From the NCBI GenBank assembly GCA_019671135.1, contig JAHRHY010000004.1, positions 1,984,001-2,048,000 on the forward strand: DNA of 64,000 bases. Direction: 5' to 3'. The translations under genes and the position numbers were made by a program. The notes under the pieces are model-generated. The model did not search any database. It saw only the letters and a list, made by a program, of their open reading frames with translations, and was not told the DNA's origin. Source of the DNA: Linnemannia hyalina (lineage: Eukaryota; Mortierellomycota; Mortierellomycetes; Mortierellales; Mortierellaceae). This document shows positions 33,176 to 44,813 of the stretch, in pieces; position 1 is the first letter of the stretch; each line of letters starts with the position of its first letter.

Positions 33176-33340
33176 CTAATTGGTCGTTCGTCGGTTATCA
33201 TTCTTCTTGCTTCTCTCAGACAAAATCGCCGGCTCATCAATTGAGGGAATCGTCATTGAGAATCGGAAAGAGTTGCCTGCCATGCTACCGATACTATCCA
33301 TTCTCTCCGCTCTCCATTGAAATCGAATCGATAGAGCCAT
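33176..33340 (-). CDS. Small ORF of 54 codons, doubtful
   Basis: ATG at 33340 in good context (AGCCATGGC), stop TAG at 33176-33178. The product starts MALSIRFQWRAERMDSIG and is polar with a basic C-terminus (SERSKKNDNRRTTN). It is the only stretch in 31.6-35.1 kb with coding-like composition. It may be a complete micropeptide, a first exon, or chance; the antisense frame is also open over 33 codons. Confidence 0.2.
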   Translation of the reverse strand: MALSIRFQWRAERMDSIGSMAGNSFRFSMTIPSIDEPAILSERSKKNDNRRTTN

Positions 33341-35100
33341 GGCTCATAGAGAAGGATAAGGTATTGGGCCATTACGAAACCTCGACCTGAAAATTACCGG
33401 GTTAGGGTGGAGGGGGATGGACAAGTCGTAGATTTATTTGGTCCCTGGTTGGATCGAAAAATGCGGGGTCGCAAGAAAAAGTTGGTCCTGTTGGGCCATG
33501 ACTCAAAGGACCCTCTTATTTTCGAAAAGCGACGATAACAAGATGAACAGAAGGAAGAGAGTAGAGAAAGGAAAGAAAACTCAAAAAGAGCAAAAGAACA
33601 AAAAAGGTGTCATATAAAATGCTGGGGAGGTGAGGAGAAGTAAGGGTGAAAGACCATTGGGTCATAACCAGTATCCAAGACCTAGGGGCAGCACGACCTT
33701 GGGATTTCAATGGTCATGATTGGGTGGGCCGGGCAAACCGGGAACAGTCCAATCAACATCAAGGCCTCACATGTGTCCCCTGCGGTTGTCCCTTATTTTG
33801 ATTTGAGTAGAGCAAAAGAGAGAGAGAGAATCTTGTTACCGAGGAAGAAAAAAACGAACAAAAAAAAACGCGGGCAACTCTAATGCATTAAGCGTGTGTC
33901 TACGTCGCAGCTTTCTTTCCTTCTTTCCTTTCAATTAAATCGTTCGTGACTCAGTCAACAATAACCAAAAAACATGGATCCATTAGTCGTTTGTCCATGA
34001 CTATCACTTCCCCATTTGTTCATCCACTTCTCTTTGTTTTGTTCGGAGGGCAGAGATAGGAACCGCGGAAGGAAAGAAACACCTGTTGAGCGTGTGCAGA
34101 AGGACTTTAACAAGCTAGCTTACGATCTCGATCCACACTCCACATTTCTTCTTACTGTTCTCATTACCCGGTTTCGTAAAGAGTAAGCGGAGAGTTAGAG
34201 TCGAGGTGAACCAAGATGACTGACTAACTGATTAACTGACTCCAGGGCAGCTGTAATAGCACTGTACACAAGTGAGCTCATTGGCAAGTCTATTATATGC
34301 AATCATGTCGCTCTCAGCATGTAGCCTTCATGCATTTTTGAAATTACATGCAGCCTTTTTCCTTTAGTCAAGTCAGACTACTTTTTTGCTGTTCACTTCC
34401 GATGTTTGGTCCAACTCCCCCGCAATCTTTTTTTCGATTCCGACGTTGTTGATATCGCCATTATTTTTGTCCCACCACTGACTCCATGGACAAAATAAAC
34501 AGGGTCAAAGTATTCAGGTGGAGACGAAGTCAATGAAAACAAAACGGAAAGGCAATTGGTCGAGATTGGGTGGGGTAAACAACGAAAAAAAGGGTCAAGA
34601 AGAGAAAAAAAAAGTGGACAAGGGGTAAAGAGACCGAGATCGAGAGCAAGAAAACCTTGACCCCGCATTCTGCCATGATAGGCAGTTGGTGCTCTCAAAG
34701 CGAAAAAGCCTGCTGACCGACTAACTCTGACAGACGACCATATCAATACGCTTGAGTATGTACCGAAGAGACTTTTTTCTCTTTACCAGGGTTTATGGAA
34801 GGAGTGAATTGGAGAGTGTAAACAAAAGAGTGAGGGTGAAGGAAAGTTCATAGAAGAAGGGCGCACAACAAATACACAAACAAACAAGCTGCGTAAACAC
34901 AAGTAACCAGGTGTGCACCTATCCGCAGCGATTAGAGTGATCTCTTTAACAACTCTTCTCACATAAATACCAATGCCATCGCCGCCTCTTTCCTTCTTCT
35001 CTCCTCAGATCTCATCTCAACCCCTGTCCCTTCCTTAACAACTTCCCTTTCCTTCTTCGCCTTCTCTTCAATCCCTTAATAACATATCCTCTATTTGGCT
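33341..35100. other. Gene-poor stretch upstream of the purine permease
   Basis: No gene seen in 1.7 kb. The last 120 bases (34,980-35,100) are strongly C/T-rich, as before other start codons in the window. Confidence 0.55.
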
Positions 35101-37060
35101 ATGTCTGAAATCTCACAGCAGCCCGCAGTGGCAACGCCGCCAGTATATATCCTCGACCCCCACGCCAACCGCACAAAGGAAGAGGACATCGATCTCTCTC
35201 ACACCGTCGGCAAACTCCCCACATGGACCACTGTCCAGGAGTCGCTCGGCACCCGCACCGGCTGGTTTGGCGACTATGACTATGGTTTCCTCTGCATGCC
35301 CACCTTGCCTGGATTTTCCAAGGTCACAAGAATCCCTCCCTTCTTTGGATTGAAAGACCGCCTCCCCCTTGTTCTCGCCATCGTCATGGGTATGTGCCTC
35401 CTTTCTTCCTTGTTGTTACACCGTTGTTCTTTTGAACTGAAAAACAGCAATGCTAACCCTTCTTTTCTTCCCATCCTCCACGTTCAATGAAACAGGCTTC
35501 CAGCACGCGTTGGCCATGATTGCTGGAGTTGTCACCCCTGCATTGATCATGTCAGGAAGCGGCAAGAACGGCCTCAACTTTTCGCCCGCCATGCGCACAC
35601 AAATGATTTCGACCTCCTTAATTACCTCCGGCTTGCTCTCCCTCGTTCAAATCACCCGGTTCCGCCTCGGTCGCAGTCGCTACTTCCTCGGCACAGGACT
35701 CCTCTCAGTCGTTGGTACCTCGTTCATCTTCCTCCCCGTCCTCCAGTCCTCTGTCGCCAACATGTACGCCTCTGGATTCTGCCCCAGCACTGTTGACCCC
35801 ACGACCGGAGACATCACCTACATGTCCTGCCCAGATGCCTGGGGTGCCTTCTTGGGTACCTGCATGGTCTGCAGTTTCCTGCCCATGATATTGTCGTTCT
35901 TGCCTCCCAAAGTCTTGAAGAAGGTTTTCCCCCCTATTGTCACCGGTGTTACTGTCATGATGATCGGTGTCCATCTGGTCACTTCGGGTATGGCCCAGTG
36001 GGGTGGTGGAAACGGTCCCTGCAAGAGCAGGCCCACGACTGGTCCCTTTGTCAACTGCCCCAGCAACAGCGCCCCCCGTGCTGCACCATGGGGCGATGCC
36101 CAATGGATCGGACTCGGCTTCTTGGTCTTCTCGATTATTATGATTGTCGAGTTCTTTGGATCGCCCTTCATGAAAAACGCTCAGGTCGTCATTGGCCTCG
36201 TTGTCGGATTGATTGTCGCCGTCGCCTGTGGTTACACTACCAGCGAGTCTATCGATGCTGCGCCCGTTGTCACCTTCCTCTGGACCCGCACCTACAAGAT
36301 CGGCATCTACGCACCAGCCGTAATTCCGCTACTAATCACGTACACCCTGGCCATGGTCGAGTCCATTGGTGACATCACCGCCTCCTGCGAGGTTTCTCAG
36401 TTGTCCGTTGAGGGTCGTGAGTTCGAGTCTCGTCTCCAGGGCGGTATTCTTGCCGACGGTATTGCCGGCATGCTAGCCCCTCTCTTCATGAACTCGCCCA
36501 TGTCCTGCTACGCCCAGAACAATGGAATCATCTCCTTGACCCGCTGCGCCAACACTATGGCCGGTTACATGTGCTGCCTCTTCTTGGTCCTCATGGGTGT
36601 CTTCTCCAAGTTTGGAGCCCTCTTCCTCATGGTTCCCGACGCAGTCCTCGGAGGCATGACTACCTTCCTCTTCTCTAGCGTCGTCGTCTCTGGAATTCGC
36701 ATCTTGTCCTTCCTCCCCTGGACCCGCCGTGAGCGCTTCATTGTTGCGGCCGCCCTTACCCTCGGTGTCGGCACCTCGGTCGTCCCCGGAGTCTTCACCC
36801 ACATGTTCTCCTACTCTGGCACCAACGCCTTTGTCCTCTCGTTGATCAACTCTGCCAACATTGTCCTCGACACTGGATTCGCGCTGGCTGCGATCGTCTC
36901 ATGCTTGTTGAACGGCTTACTCCCTGACAACCCACCCATGGCTGCCGAGCCCATCATCGACCGCCACGGTCCCATCCCCTCCGACAAGGAGATCCAAGAG
37001 ATGAACATCGAGGCACAGTCCATCCACGAGAGTATGCTCAACGACAAGACCCGCCACTAA
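35101..37060 (+). CDS. Nucleobase:cation symporter (NAT/NCS2), uric acid/xanthine permease
   Basis: Exons 35101-35389 and 35496-37060 (intron 106 bp, phase 1) encode 617 residues, near the size of Aspergillus UapA/UapC. Plasma-membrane proton symporter for uric acid and xanthine, feeding purine catabolism as a nitrogen source. The family QH motif is GFQHALAMIAGVVTP, directly after the splice. The NAT signature appears as YAQNNGIISLTRCANT, matching Q-N-x-G-x4-T-R; substrate specificity residues of UapA lie in and near it. The N-terminal tail has the short hydrophilic region typical of fungal members, and the C-terminal tail (MNIEAQSIHESMLNDKTRH) is cytosolic. About 14 membrane segments are visible. 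The ATG at 35101 is chosen because an in-frame TTG six bases earlier is not a normal fungal start. Convergent with the GT15 gene, 220 bp between stops. Confidence 0.93.
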
Positions 37061-37076
37061 TTTCCTTCTGGCTGGA

Positions 37077-37091
37077 CCCCCCCCCCCCCCC
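37077..37091. repeat. Poly(C) run in shared 3' region
   Basis: About 15 C residues followed by T residues, 17 bases after the permease stop codon. Confidence 0.9.
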
Positions 37092-37280
37092 TTTTTTTTA
37101 CGCGTGTCTTCCCCGAAAACTGGTCTCACACTCCCAGTCTAAAAAAATTGTATACCAAGTTTTTTTTCTTACTCTTCTCTTTTTTTTCTTTGTACATAAC
37201 AACGAGAAGATGGGCCAAAAGCTACACACAAATAAATCAACCTACTATTTATCTACTTTATTTATACGGACCATTTTTTT

Positions 37281-39286
37281 TTAATAATACTCTTCGCCTC
37301 GACCACCTGCAGAGACGACAATGTCCGCACGAACAATAGTTTCCTCGCCATCAGCCTCACTCTTCAACAACTTTGGCTCTAAAATATTGACAAACACCTT
37401 ACAGCTCCCATCCGGCGTACAGACCCTCCTCTGGAGTCTCCTAGGACTCGTCGTCAATCCCATCCAAAACGACGTGCAACTCAGATGCGACCGTGGCGCC
37501 TTCCAGTTACGATCACAGTGACAGACCTTGTTTTGCTCCGGGTTGCGAGGGCAGTACAAGATCTGGGAGGTCGCGGACTCTTTCGACGATGCCGCCACTG
37601 CTGCTGCTGCTGCCGCTGCGGCTCCCTTTAGCGGTACGACCCCGATCCCTGTTCCTGAACTTGCGCCCCCGTTGCTGTAACCCCAACCTAAGTCCTTCAG
37701 AAACCGGATATCGGATCGGGGGAGGAGGAGTGAGAGTCCGATGGTGATAACTGTATCGTCCTCCCAGCGCTCGTAGTAGATGGGCCCCTCCTTGTCAATC
37801 ATGTTGAAGTAGTCCGTGTATTCTGGAGACCGGAAAAACTCGATGCTTCCAATTGAGTTCTGGACGTTGTATGAACATGCCGAGCTAGTAGTTTGGAAAA
37901 AAATGAGTGTGGGAACAAGGGAAAACGTGGCAGGTGTTAGATGGATGTGATAAACGCATTTGACCCCTCCCCCCCCCCCCCCCCCGCGCTCTTTCAATAC
38001 AGCTTTCTACTGCTCCTCTCTTGCCTTTTTTTTTTTTTTGCAACTTACAATTCATTCAGTGATTCTCGGGTGATGAAGGATTCGTCGTTGGGTTGGGGGA
38101 TGTGGTCGGGGTATGTTTCCTTGAATTTTTGGATTATCGACCATGCTCCTGGAGTGCCTGCCTCGTTCACTGCCGCTGACACCGACCATGCTATTCACAC
38201 ACAAGGTATATCATTTGTGAGTTAGTTGCGAGAGAGTAATCAGGCTTACATTTCCATAAGCGTGAGAAAGAAAAAAAAACACTCACCAAACTTTTGCCCA
38301 GCGTGCTTCATTGCCAGCATAGGATCGTCGTCCAGATCACAAAACACGGTCAATCCAGGATCGACCCTCCAAAAAAACTCATATCCGTCCAACAGTTCAT
38401 GCTGAGCCAAAAACCCACTCATGTACCGCCTACGCTGTCGAACCGCCACCGAGGTTGCATTCAGACCCAACTTGAGCCGTGAAAAGTCTCCGTTCCGGAC
38501 CTTGAGAGCCTCTATCCAGCGAGGGAACTTCCACTGTTCTCGTGGAATGAGTCCAAACGTAATCGCGGCAGCAGCATTGCCTCCACCCTCCTCACCCTCC
38601 TCACCCTCCCCCACGTCTTCTTCAGAGCTGCCATGGTTCGTTGTTGTTAACCGAGAGGCAGAAGGGATATATTGGAGGAGAATCTGGGTGCGATTTGAGA
38701 GTGGTTGTGGCGAGAGAATCACCCATGGGTAGTGTCGCCCCCTGTTGAATCGATCCTCGATATGGCGAATCGTCTCCCGAGCCTCCTGGACCTCCTCGTC
38801 GGATGTAATGACCATCACCAGTACGCCATTCGCCTTGACGACTTTGTACGCAGGCTGGTCGGCCTTCGTCCTTGTCCCTGAAGAGGAACCCATGTCAACA
38901 ACCACGCCATTGCCGTCGCCCTCGATAGAGTTGATATCCTGTTCAGAGTCTATCGACTCCCAAGACGCACCGACTCCACCCTCACCAAGCTGCAGCGGGT
39001 TCCGCATATCTGGATACGGCACCTGTTGTTGTTTCTGCTGCAAGTGGTTATCCCTCAGTGTCTGCTCCTGTTTCTGCAGTCCGTCCAGTGAATAGGACGA
39101 CTCGGCACTGTCGGTGTAGACGACCTCGAGAGGTTCTCCTGCAAGACTGTTGTCCTGGCCATTCCACCCTGGTCCAAAGTGTTGTGGTATGAAGGTTATC
39201 AAGAAGAGGTAAAGTAGCCCACAGACGGCAGCAAAAGGGATGAGGGCTCGGACGACGCGAGCATATCGAGTAGGTGCGTGTATCAT
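37281..39286 (-). CDS. GT15 alpha-1,2-mannosyltransferase (KRE2/MNT1 type)
   Basis: Exons 39286-38287, 38190-38049 and 37884-37281 give 581 residues. These Golgi enzymes add alpha-1,2-mannose from GDP-mannose to O- and N-glycans of secreted and wall proteins. It is a type II membrane protein: a short cytosolic tail (MIHAPTRYARVVR), a membrane anchor (ALIPFAAVCGLLYLFLITFI), then a stem with poly-Gln and Ser-rich parts to about 155. Catalytic landmarks are RFNRGRHYPWVIL, REQWKFPRWIEALK, RRRYMSGFLAQHELLDGYEF, FWRVDPGLTVFCDL, and in exon 3 NSIGSIEFFRS and GPIYYERWEDDTV. The usual EPxVxxxCDI appears as DPGLTVFCDL. The C-terminal end is extended, with an Ala run of about ten and then a Cys-rich part. 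The frame is open upstream of the ATG without another ATG, so 39286 is chosen. Confidence 0.88.
37969..37985. repeat. Poly(C) run in GT15 intron 2
   Basis: About 17 consecutive C residues inside the 164-bp intron between exons 2 and 3. Confidence 0.9.
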
Positions 39287-39537
39287 GGGTTGCTGCTGTT
39301 GGTGATGTTGCTGCTCGAAGAAGGCTGGCGATATGTATACAGCGTGTGTGTCGGAATGGTGGGGTTGACGGACAGGTGGAGTACGGAAGGAAGAAGGGGG
39401 GGACGAGTGGGTGTGAAAAAAAGGAATGGAAGACAAATGAAGGGAAGAGGAAAGCAAGGACCCTTTTCATGTCATATTCAGGGGTAAGAATGTGGTGTGC
39501 ATGAGTTTCTATTTCTTCTAAAGAGTATCATACTGCA

Positions 39538-42500
39538 TTAGGCGTGCGATTTTCGAGACACTTGTGGCGACCTTTCGTCATCTCCTTCCCGCGCCTGCTC
39601 CTCCATCTCGTCTTCCCCTACACTTTCTCGCCGTCCGTAGCTCACCCGCCTCCTAGGAGTCGCCTGTTCATCTGTTGGCATTCCTGGTAATTTAGCTCGT
39701 TTCCGCCTTTCTCCCCTTCCAATGGATCCGGGCACAACGGCAACATCATCGTCCTTGAATGCTTCATCATCACGCTTCTCGTCCTTCTTCAAGTCCTTCG
39801 AGCTCTGACGACGTATCAGTTGCTGCTGCTGTTGTTGGACAGAGTATGGCTCAGGTCGAGGTGGCAGGTCCTTGTTTGAGGCTGCTGCTTCCATTGGTGA
39901 GGCCATCTCTAGACCAAGTCCAACGGCCGCAATTGCACTGTGGTTCTTGCTTCGAGCAGCAGTTGAAGGCTCTTGCGTCCTGTAGATGCTGTGCGAGCTC
40001 CGCCTCCTTGATTTCGACGACGAATCCCTGGACAGTCGAGGTCGCTCCTTGGTCGGATCAATCTCCTCGACGGCGGCAACATCTGATAGTGCCGAGCCAG
40101 AAGGGCGACGACTACCAACTGACACGGGAACTACTCCACTGTTTTCATCCTCCTCCTCCTCCTCCTCCTTGTCATCTGGAAGACTCTCGCCAATCCCGCG
40201 GTGCCTGTCCCAATCGCCTAGATCAAGGGCATTCTGCAATTGCTCTCCATGACCCGCCATGGGTTCCGATGCATTGTCGAGGACCGAGTCCGAAACAAAT
40301 CCGACATCATCATCAAGCGCCTCGCGAGGGTCTGGCGCCCTGTCCATGGATTTGGGAGACATCGCTGTCTTGCCATCTGTGCCTTTCTGGAACGCGAGGT
40401 CAAACTGCGATGTGTTGTTCGAATCGATAGCGTCCTCCTGATTTGGCAAGAGGTGTGTCCTGTCGTTCTCAGTCAAAGACGCCGTGGTGTCCATCCGGAG
40501 TGAAGACGAGGGCCGATTGGTCGAGTGGTGGAACTGGTTGTAATAGCTGATGGACAATCTCTTCGCTACTGGTGTCGTTGGATGGGACCCCGGTGACGAA
40601 GAGTTCATCCTCCCTACATTCATGTCCCTTGACATGTATGCCACATCAGCGTCCGAAAGCTGTTCGTCGTCTTGTCCACTGGAGGGTCCTTGGAAGACTG
40701 GTGAGTCGGGGCGGTAATCGATTGGGAAGGGCGTGGTGTTTACGGAAGATTGGCTTTGGTTGGGGTGTAAGAAGAGTCGTCCTGATCCATGACTACTCTT
40801 TGGTGTTGGATATGGTGTTCGGCTAACAAGGAATCGGTCCGTGTTCAGTTGTGATGCTCGCAGATCGGGAGAATCAACCTGATGATGGGCTGTGTCCGAC
40901 TGAGAATGGGCATGAGGAAGCGGAGGACGATTGTCTCCAGCAAACATTGAGCAAGAGACTTCTCCGTTTGGGTGAACAGAGTTGTCGTCAGGGTGGGGTT
41001 CTGTTCCTGACCGCTGATGAATATCCGGCATCCGTCCAGCGTCTGTGTGACCAGGATCCGGGGTAAGCGGTGTCATTGGTGATATGGGTGGCGTCATGTG
41101 GCAGTCCTCATCTGCAGATCTGGTCCTGTCATCAAGATGAGGGACTCGGAGAGTCGACTGGTCGAATTGACTGAGGCCTTCAACTGAGCCAATGCGCACA
41201 GACGAGGAGATGTCGTTCGATCGTAAGTTGCCCTTATGCCTTGACATGGCTCTCAGTTTGACGCCCAAAGGTGATTGGTGTATAGCGTATTGCATGGACG
41301 AGCTCCTGGTGATAGCAATAAAGGCGATAACTGAAAACAGCGTGATAGCACCGACAACGAACAGTTGCCGTTGAAAGACAAGCTATGTTGCACAAAAAGA
41401 AAAATTAAATTGTAAGCAATTAATTGATACTTCCGCGCGCACGTTTCAATCGTCAACTCTGCACTAGAATTACTTGAGTGCCAAGGAGGTGGACCTGGGA
41501 TGAGAGGCTAACGAATTCCTGGCGGCGTTTCTCTCCGTCAACCTCCACATGAGAACGATAGCTATACGCGAGTTGGTCGTATTTGCGTCCCTATGTAATG
41601 ACAGATACGATAACTGATGAGCGACGATCCACATAACTCGGCCTTGGCTTACGGACTGCTCATAGTAACATATTCAAGGACTTACCAGAGTTTCCAGTCG
41701 TCGGTGGGCCTCATTCAGGTGGGTGACGAGCTGGTTGATCTTTTGCTCACTTGACTCAAGAACCTCGTTGAAGACATTGCTCTGTTCCTCTAGATACTGG
41801 TATGACAGCGATGAGTTGAGCTCTAGTGCCTTGAGGCGGTTAACAATGTTCTTATAGACACTCTCCTGAGACGAATGTAGCGTTGGCTGCGGGTGCGCAG
41901 AAGAGTCTGTTGCTGAAGAGTGGCCGCCTGGAGTTCCCAGTCCAGCTGAGGACGCCTTGGAGCCGCTCTGAGGTTTCGGGATATGAGTTGGTTTGTGTTT
42001 TGGTGAGAGTGTGATCATATCCAGGTCTCCATTGCCCCAGTCATCATCGTCCTGCATGGATGCGGGTGTGGTGGATGGGAAGGGTAGAAGAATGTCGGTG
42101 GGTGGTTGGTCAACCGTCGCTGTCATAGTTTCTCCAAAGGAGTTCAGCGTCGTGTCGGGAGTTCCTGAGCTTTGATGAGCAGAAGAGTCGTCCTTGAAAG
42201 ACTCTTCGTCAGAGTCCTCTAATGGCCACTCTGGCAACACGAACGTGGGCTGGCCTGTGGTCGAATGCTCTGAGTTAGGCTGAGGGTCAGGATGTATCTC
42301 TCCCACATCTTTGTAGTCTGCATCTTGCTTGTCTTCTACAGGCTGCAATGGCTCTCCATCGAAGCTCGGCTGTGCTGACTTGGTCTCTAGCGATTCTGAA
42401 GGAATACTTGGCTCTGTATGTCCTTGTTGGGTCTCGACCGGCTTGTCTGGCGACGGAGTATCGCTGCGAATGGATTCAGCCTGCTCCAGGGATGCGGTTG

Positions 42501-44389
42501 AGTGGTCCTTAACATTCTCTGTCGTAACACCACTGTTTTCTATAACGACCTCTGGTTCCTCGCTATCGTCATCATCATCATCGTCCTCCGTGTCCATGAC
42601 TGCCTGCTTCGCCTTCTCCAGTTCTGCACGTCTCTTTTCCTCCTCTGCCACTCGCTTCTCCTCTTCTTCTTCCTGCTTCAGCTGCTCCAATGCTGTCGCA
42701 CCATAGACGCGCAGAAGGGTAACCGGACAATAGTACTCGTTTCCGTAATGGTTCACAAAGTCGAAACGGATATAGGTCGCCAGCTGGGGTACTTTTGGTT
42801 TGAACACCTATGTCAAGAAGGACAGCGATAGGTTCAGTCAGGATTCCACTGTATTCTTAACCCACTCATATTTGACGCAGGGACGGACAATATTTTGTCA
42901 CTCACCTGAGCGTCGCGTGTATTTCTGGCCTGAAACTGCCCAAGAATGCTCCATCCATCGTCTCTTGGCGGATATCGGTTCACAGAGACGACAAAGTCCT
43001 TGAACGTCGAGGAGAAGAACTCATAGTTGCCCAATATGAAAGAATCGACGAGAATCTCCTCGCACAGCTCAACCACGAAGAACTTTTCCTTGGTCGAGCA
43101 TTTGTTGAGCATATAATTGTCCTTGCCTTCGTTCAGGATGGCTGTGATACTGGTCGCATCCTTGCTTGCCTTGACCACACTGGCCGCACAGGTCGCAGAC
43201 GCATGGTTGAATCGGTCCTTGGGATCCTTTGCGTACTCAGACTTGATCCATTCCTTGTCCCGTCCAGCAGCCAACTTGAGGTCCGGTCCGTTCCCAAGCT
43301 GATCCCCCACAAGTTGCGCTCGCTCGTCTGCACTTTTGCTGTTGCCACTGTCAAGGTTGGGAAACACGAATCCAATCTCATCCTCCCCTCCAATCGCCAC
43401 GTCAACAGTGTTTTCCTGATAAGGTTTCCTTTTCCGCTGTTTGCGCTCGGCGACCTCTGCAGGCTTGTTTTTCTTTTCCAGAACCTGTTTCCGCCATTGT
43501 TCGTAGGAGAGGATGTGTCGTTCAGGATGTGGTGGCGTCGCAGTTGTGGTAGGACGGCTTTTGGGTGTTGGTGTTCCTGTTGACGTTGCGGCTGTTGAGG
43601 CGAACGAAGACTGGACTGATTCTGTGGGTCGATCTCCTGAAGTAGATGGTGATACAGCTGGAGTCGAATGCACTAGAGCCTCCTCTGGGTACGTGTTGCC
43701 CGTCGTCAGAGGTTCGTTATGAGCAACTGTGTTGGTTGGAGTCACGGTGGACTCGGGGTTGTTGGCCTGTGAAGGCGACGGCCCTGACTCCTGTGGATAG
43801 ACAACGACGGTGGATCCAGGGAGGGTTGGACTTGAGGCAGGCTGGTTTTCAATTGATGCGGGATGCTCGTGATCCTTGCGGGATAGTATGTCTGTCGTTG
43901 TTGCGTCCGTGCTTCTCGTGTCAGCAGTTGCCTTTGTCTCCTGTATTGTGTCCTATGGTCATTGGATAATTAGACCTCAGGTCAGCTCTTATTCTCCACG
44001 AGGACCGAAGTGAGAAGAAAAAAAGAATGCTGTATTTCCCCTTGGACCATTTGCGAGCAAAAGCTGATCGTTTTTGTGTGATGACTTACAACGTAGTCCA
44101 AGTAACAGTAAGGTTGTGGTGGGCAGGTGTGCTCGTCGCTGTACTGGTCGATACAGACGCATGGAGAGTCGGTTATGAAGAAGGGACGAGGAAGGGAGGT
44201 GGCAGCAGCGTGTGCATTGGAGTTGTAGTTGTAGTTGTTATTGGGGCGGAAGAGATAGGCGTTAACGTGAGGGTGAGCGTGAGGGTTGTGTTTGCAGGAG
44301 GATGAAAGGACGAGGAGGGTGTTGACCAGCCCGAGGATGACAAGGGCGGACCATGGTCTCGGTGAACAGGGCCATGCAGCAGCGGCCAT
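39538..44389 (-). CDS. SLP1: SUN-domain membrane protein, SLP1/Osteopotentia type
   Basis: Exons 44389-44090, 43952-42906, 42807-41686, 41590-41474 and 41382-39538 encode 1476 residues, all introns in phase 0. SLP1-type SUN-like proteins are ER membrane proteins linked to protein folding and maturation of membrane proteins (with Emp65 in yeast). The signal peptide is within residues 1-34 (ALVILGLVNTLLVLSSSC). A Cys-containing luminal segment follows (CVCIDQYSDEHTC), then a low-complexity region. The SUN domain spans about 344-495: NHASATCAASVVKASKD, KFFVVELCEEILVDSFILGN, EFFSSTFKDFVVSVNRYPP and HYGNEYYCPVTLLRVYG. Then an acidic/Lys coiled region, a coiled coil near 790-860, and one membrane span at about 865-885 (FVVGAITLFSVIAFIAI). 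The remaining 590 residues after the span are polar and disordered, far longer than the short tail usual in the family. Divergent from MCD4 over 424 bp. Confidence 0.9.
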
Positions 44390-44813
44390 GCGAGGTGGGG
44401 ACAAGGGATGCGGTGGTCGTGGGGAAAAAGGAAAAAGGAAAAAAGAAAAAAGAAAAAGGAAAAGAAAAAAAAAAGGATTAAGACAGGTGAAGGTGAAGGG
44501 ACGCAGAGCAGAACAACAGCGAGAAAAGAGAGAAAAGAAAGGCACCTGTCGAAGCAAAGGGCATTCTTGGTGTTCGTTCACCCCTCAACCAATTGATCGA
44601 AGGACTGCTTTTTTGCTATTCGTTCTTCCATTTTTTTTATATTAGTTAATTAACGTCCTTCGATCCTATTTTACTCCTTATCTCCTTTCACTCCTCCTTC
44701 TTGACGAACTGACCGTCCAGGACACTTCCCAGGATACCCGCCAGCAAAACCCCCAACGGACATCTCACAACCATCGCAGCTCATACTCCCAACAAGAAAA
44801 ACATATATCAACC
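44390..44813. promoter_or_regulatory. Divergent promoter region SLP1/MCD4
   Basis: 424 bases between two start codons on opposite strands. The SLP1 side is an A/G-rich tract on plus (44,420-44,480); the MCD4 side is T/C-rich. Both genes act in the ER, so shared control is plausible but not shown. Confidence 0.5.

Noticed and set aside
33225..33330. Plus-strand frame (IAGSSIEGIVIENRKELPAM) opposite the 54-codon minus-strand ORF
   Set aside because: No start codon in a good context and no neighbouring exon; at most one strand can be coding and the minus strand has the better start.
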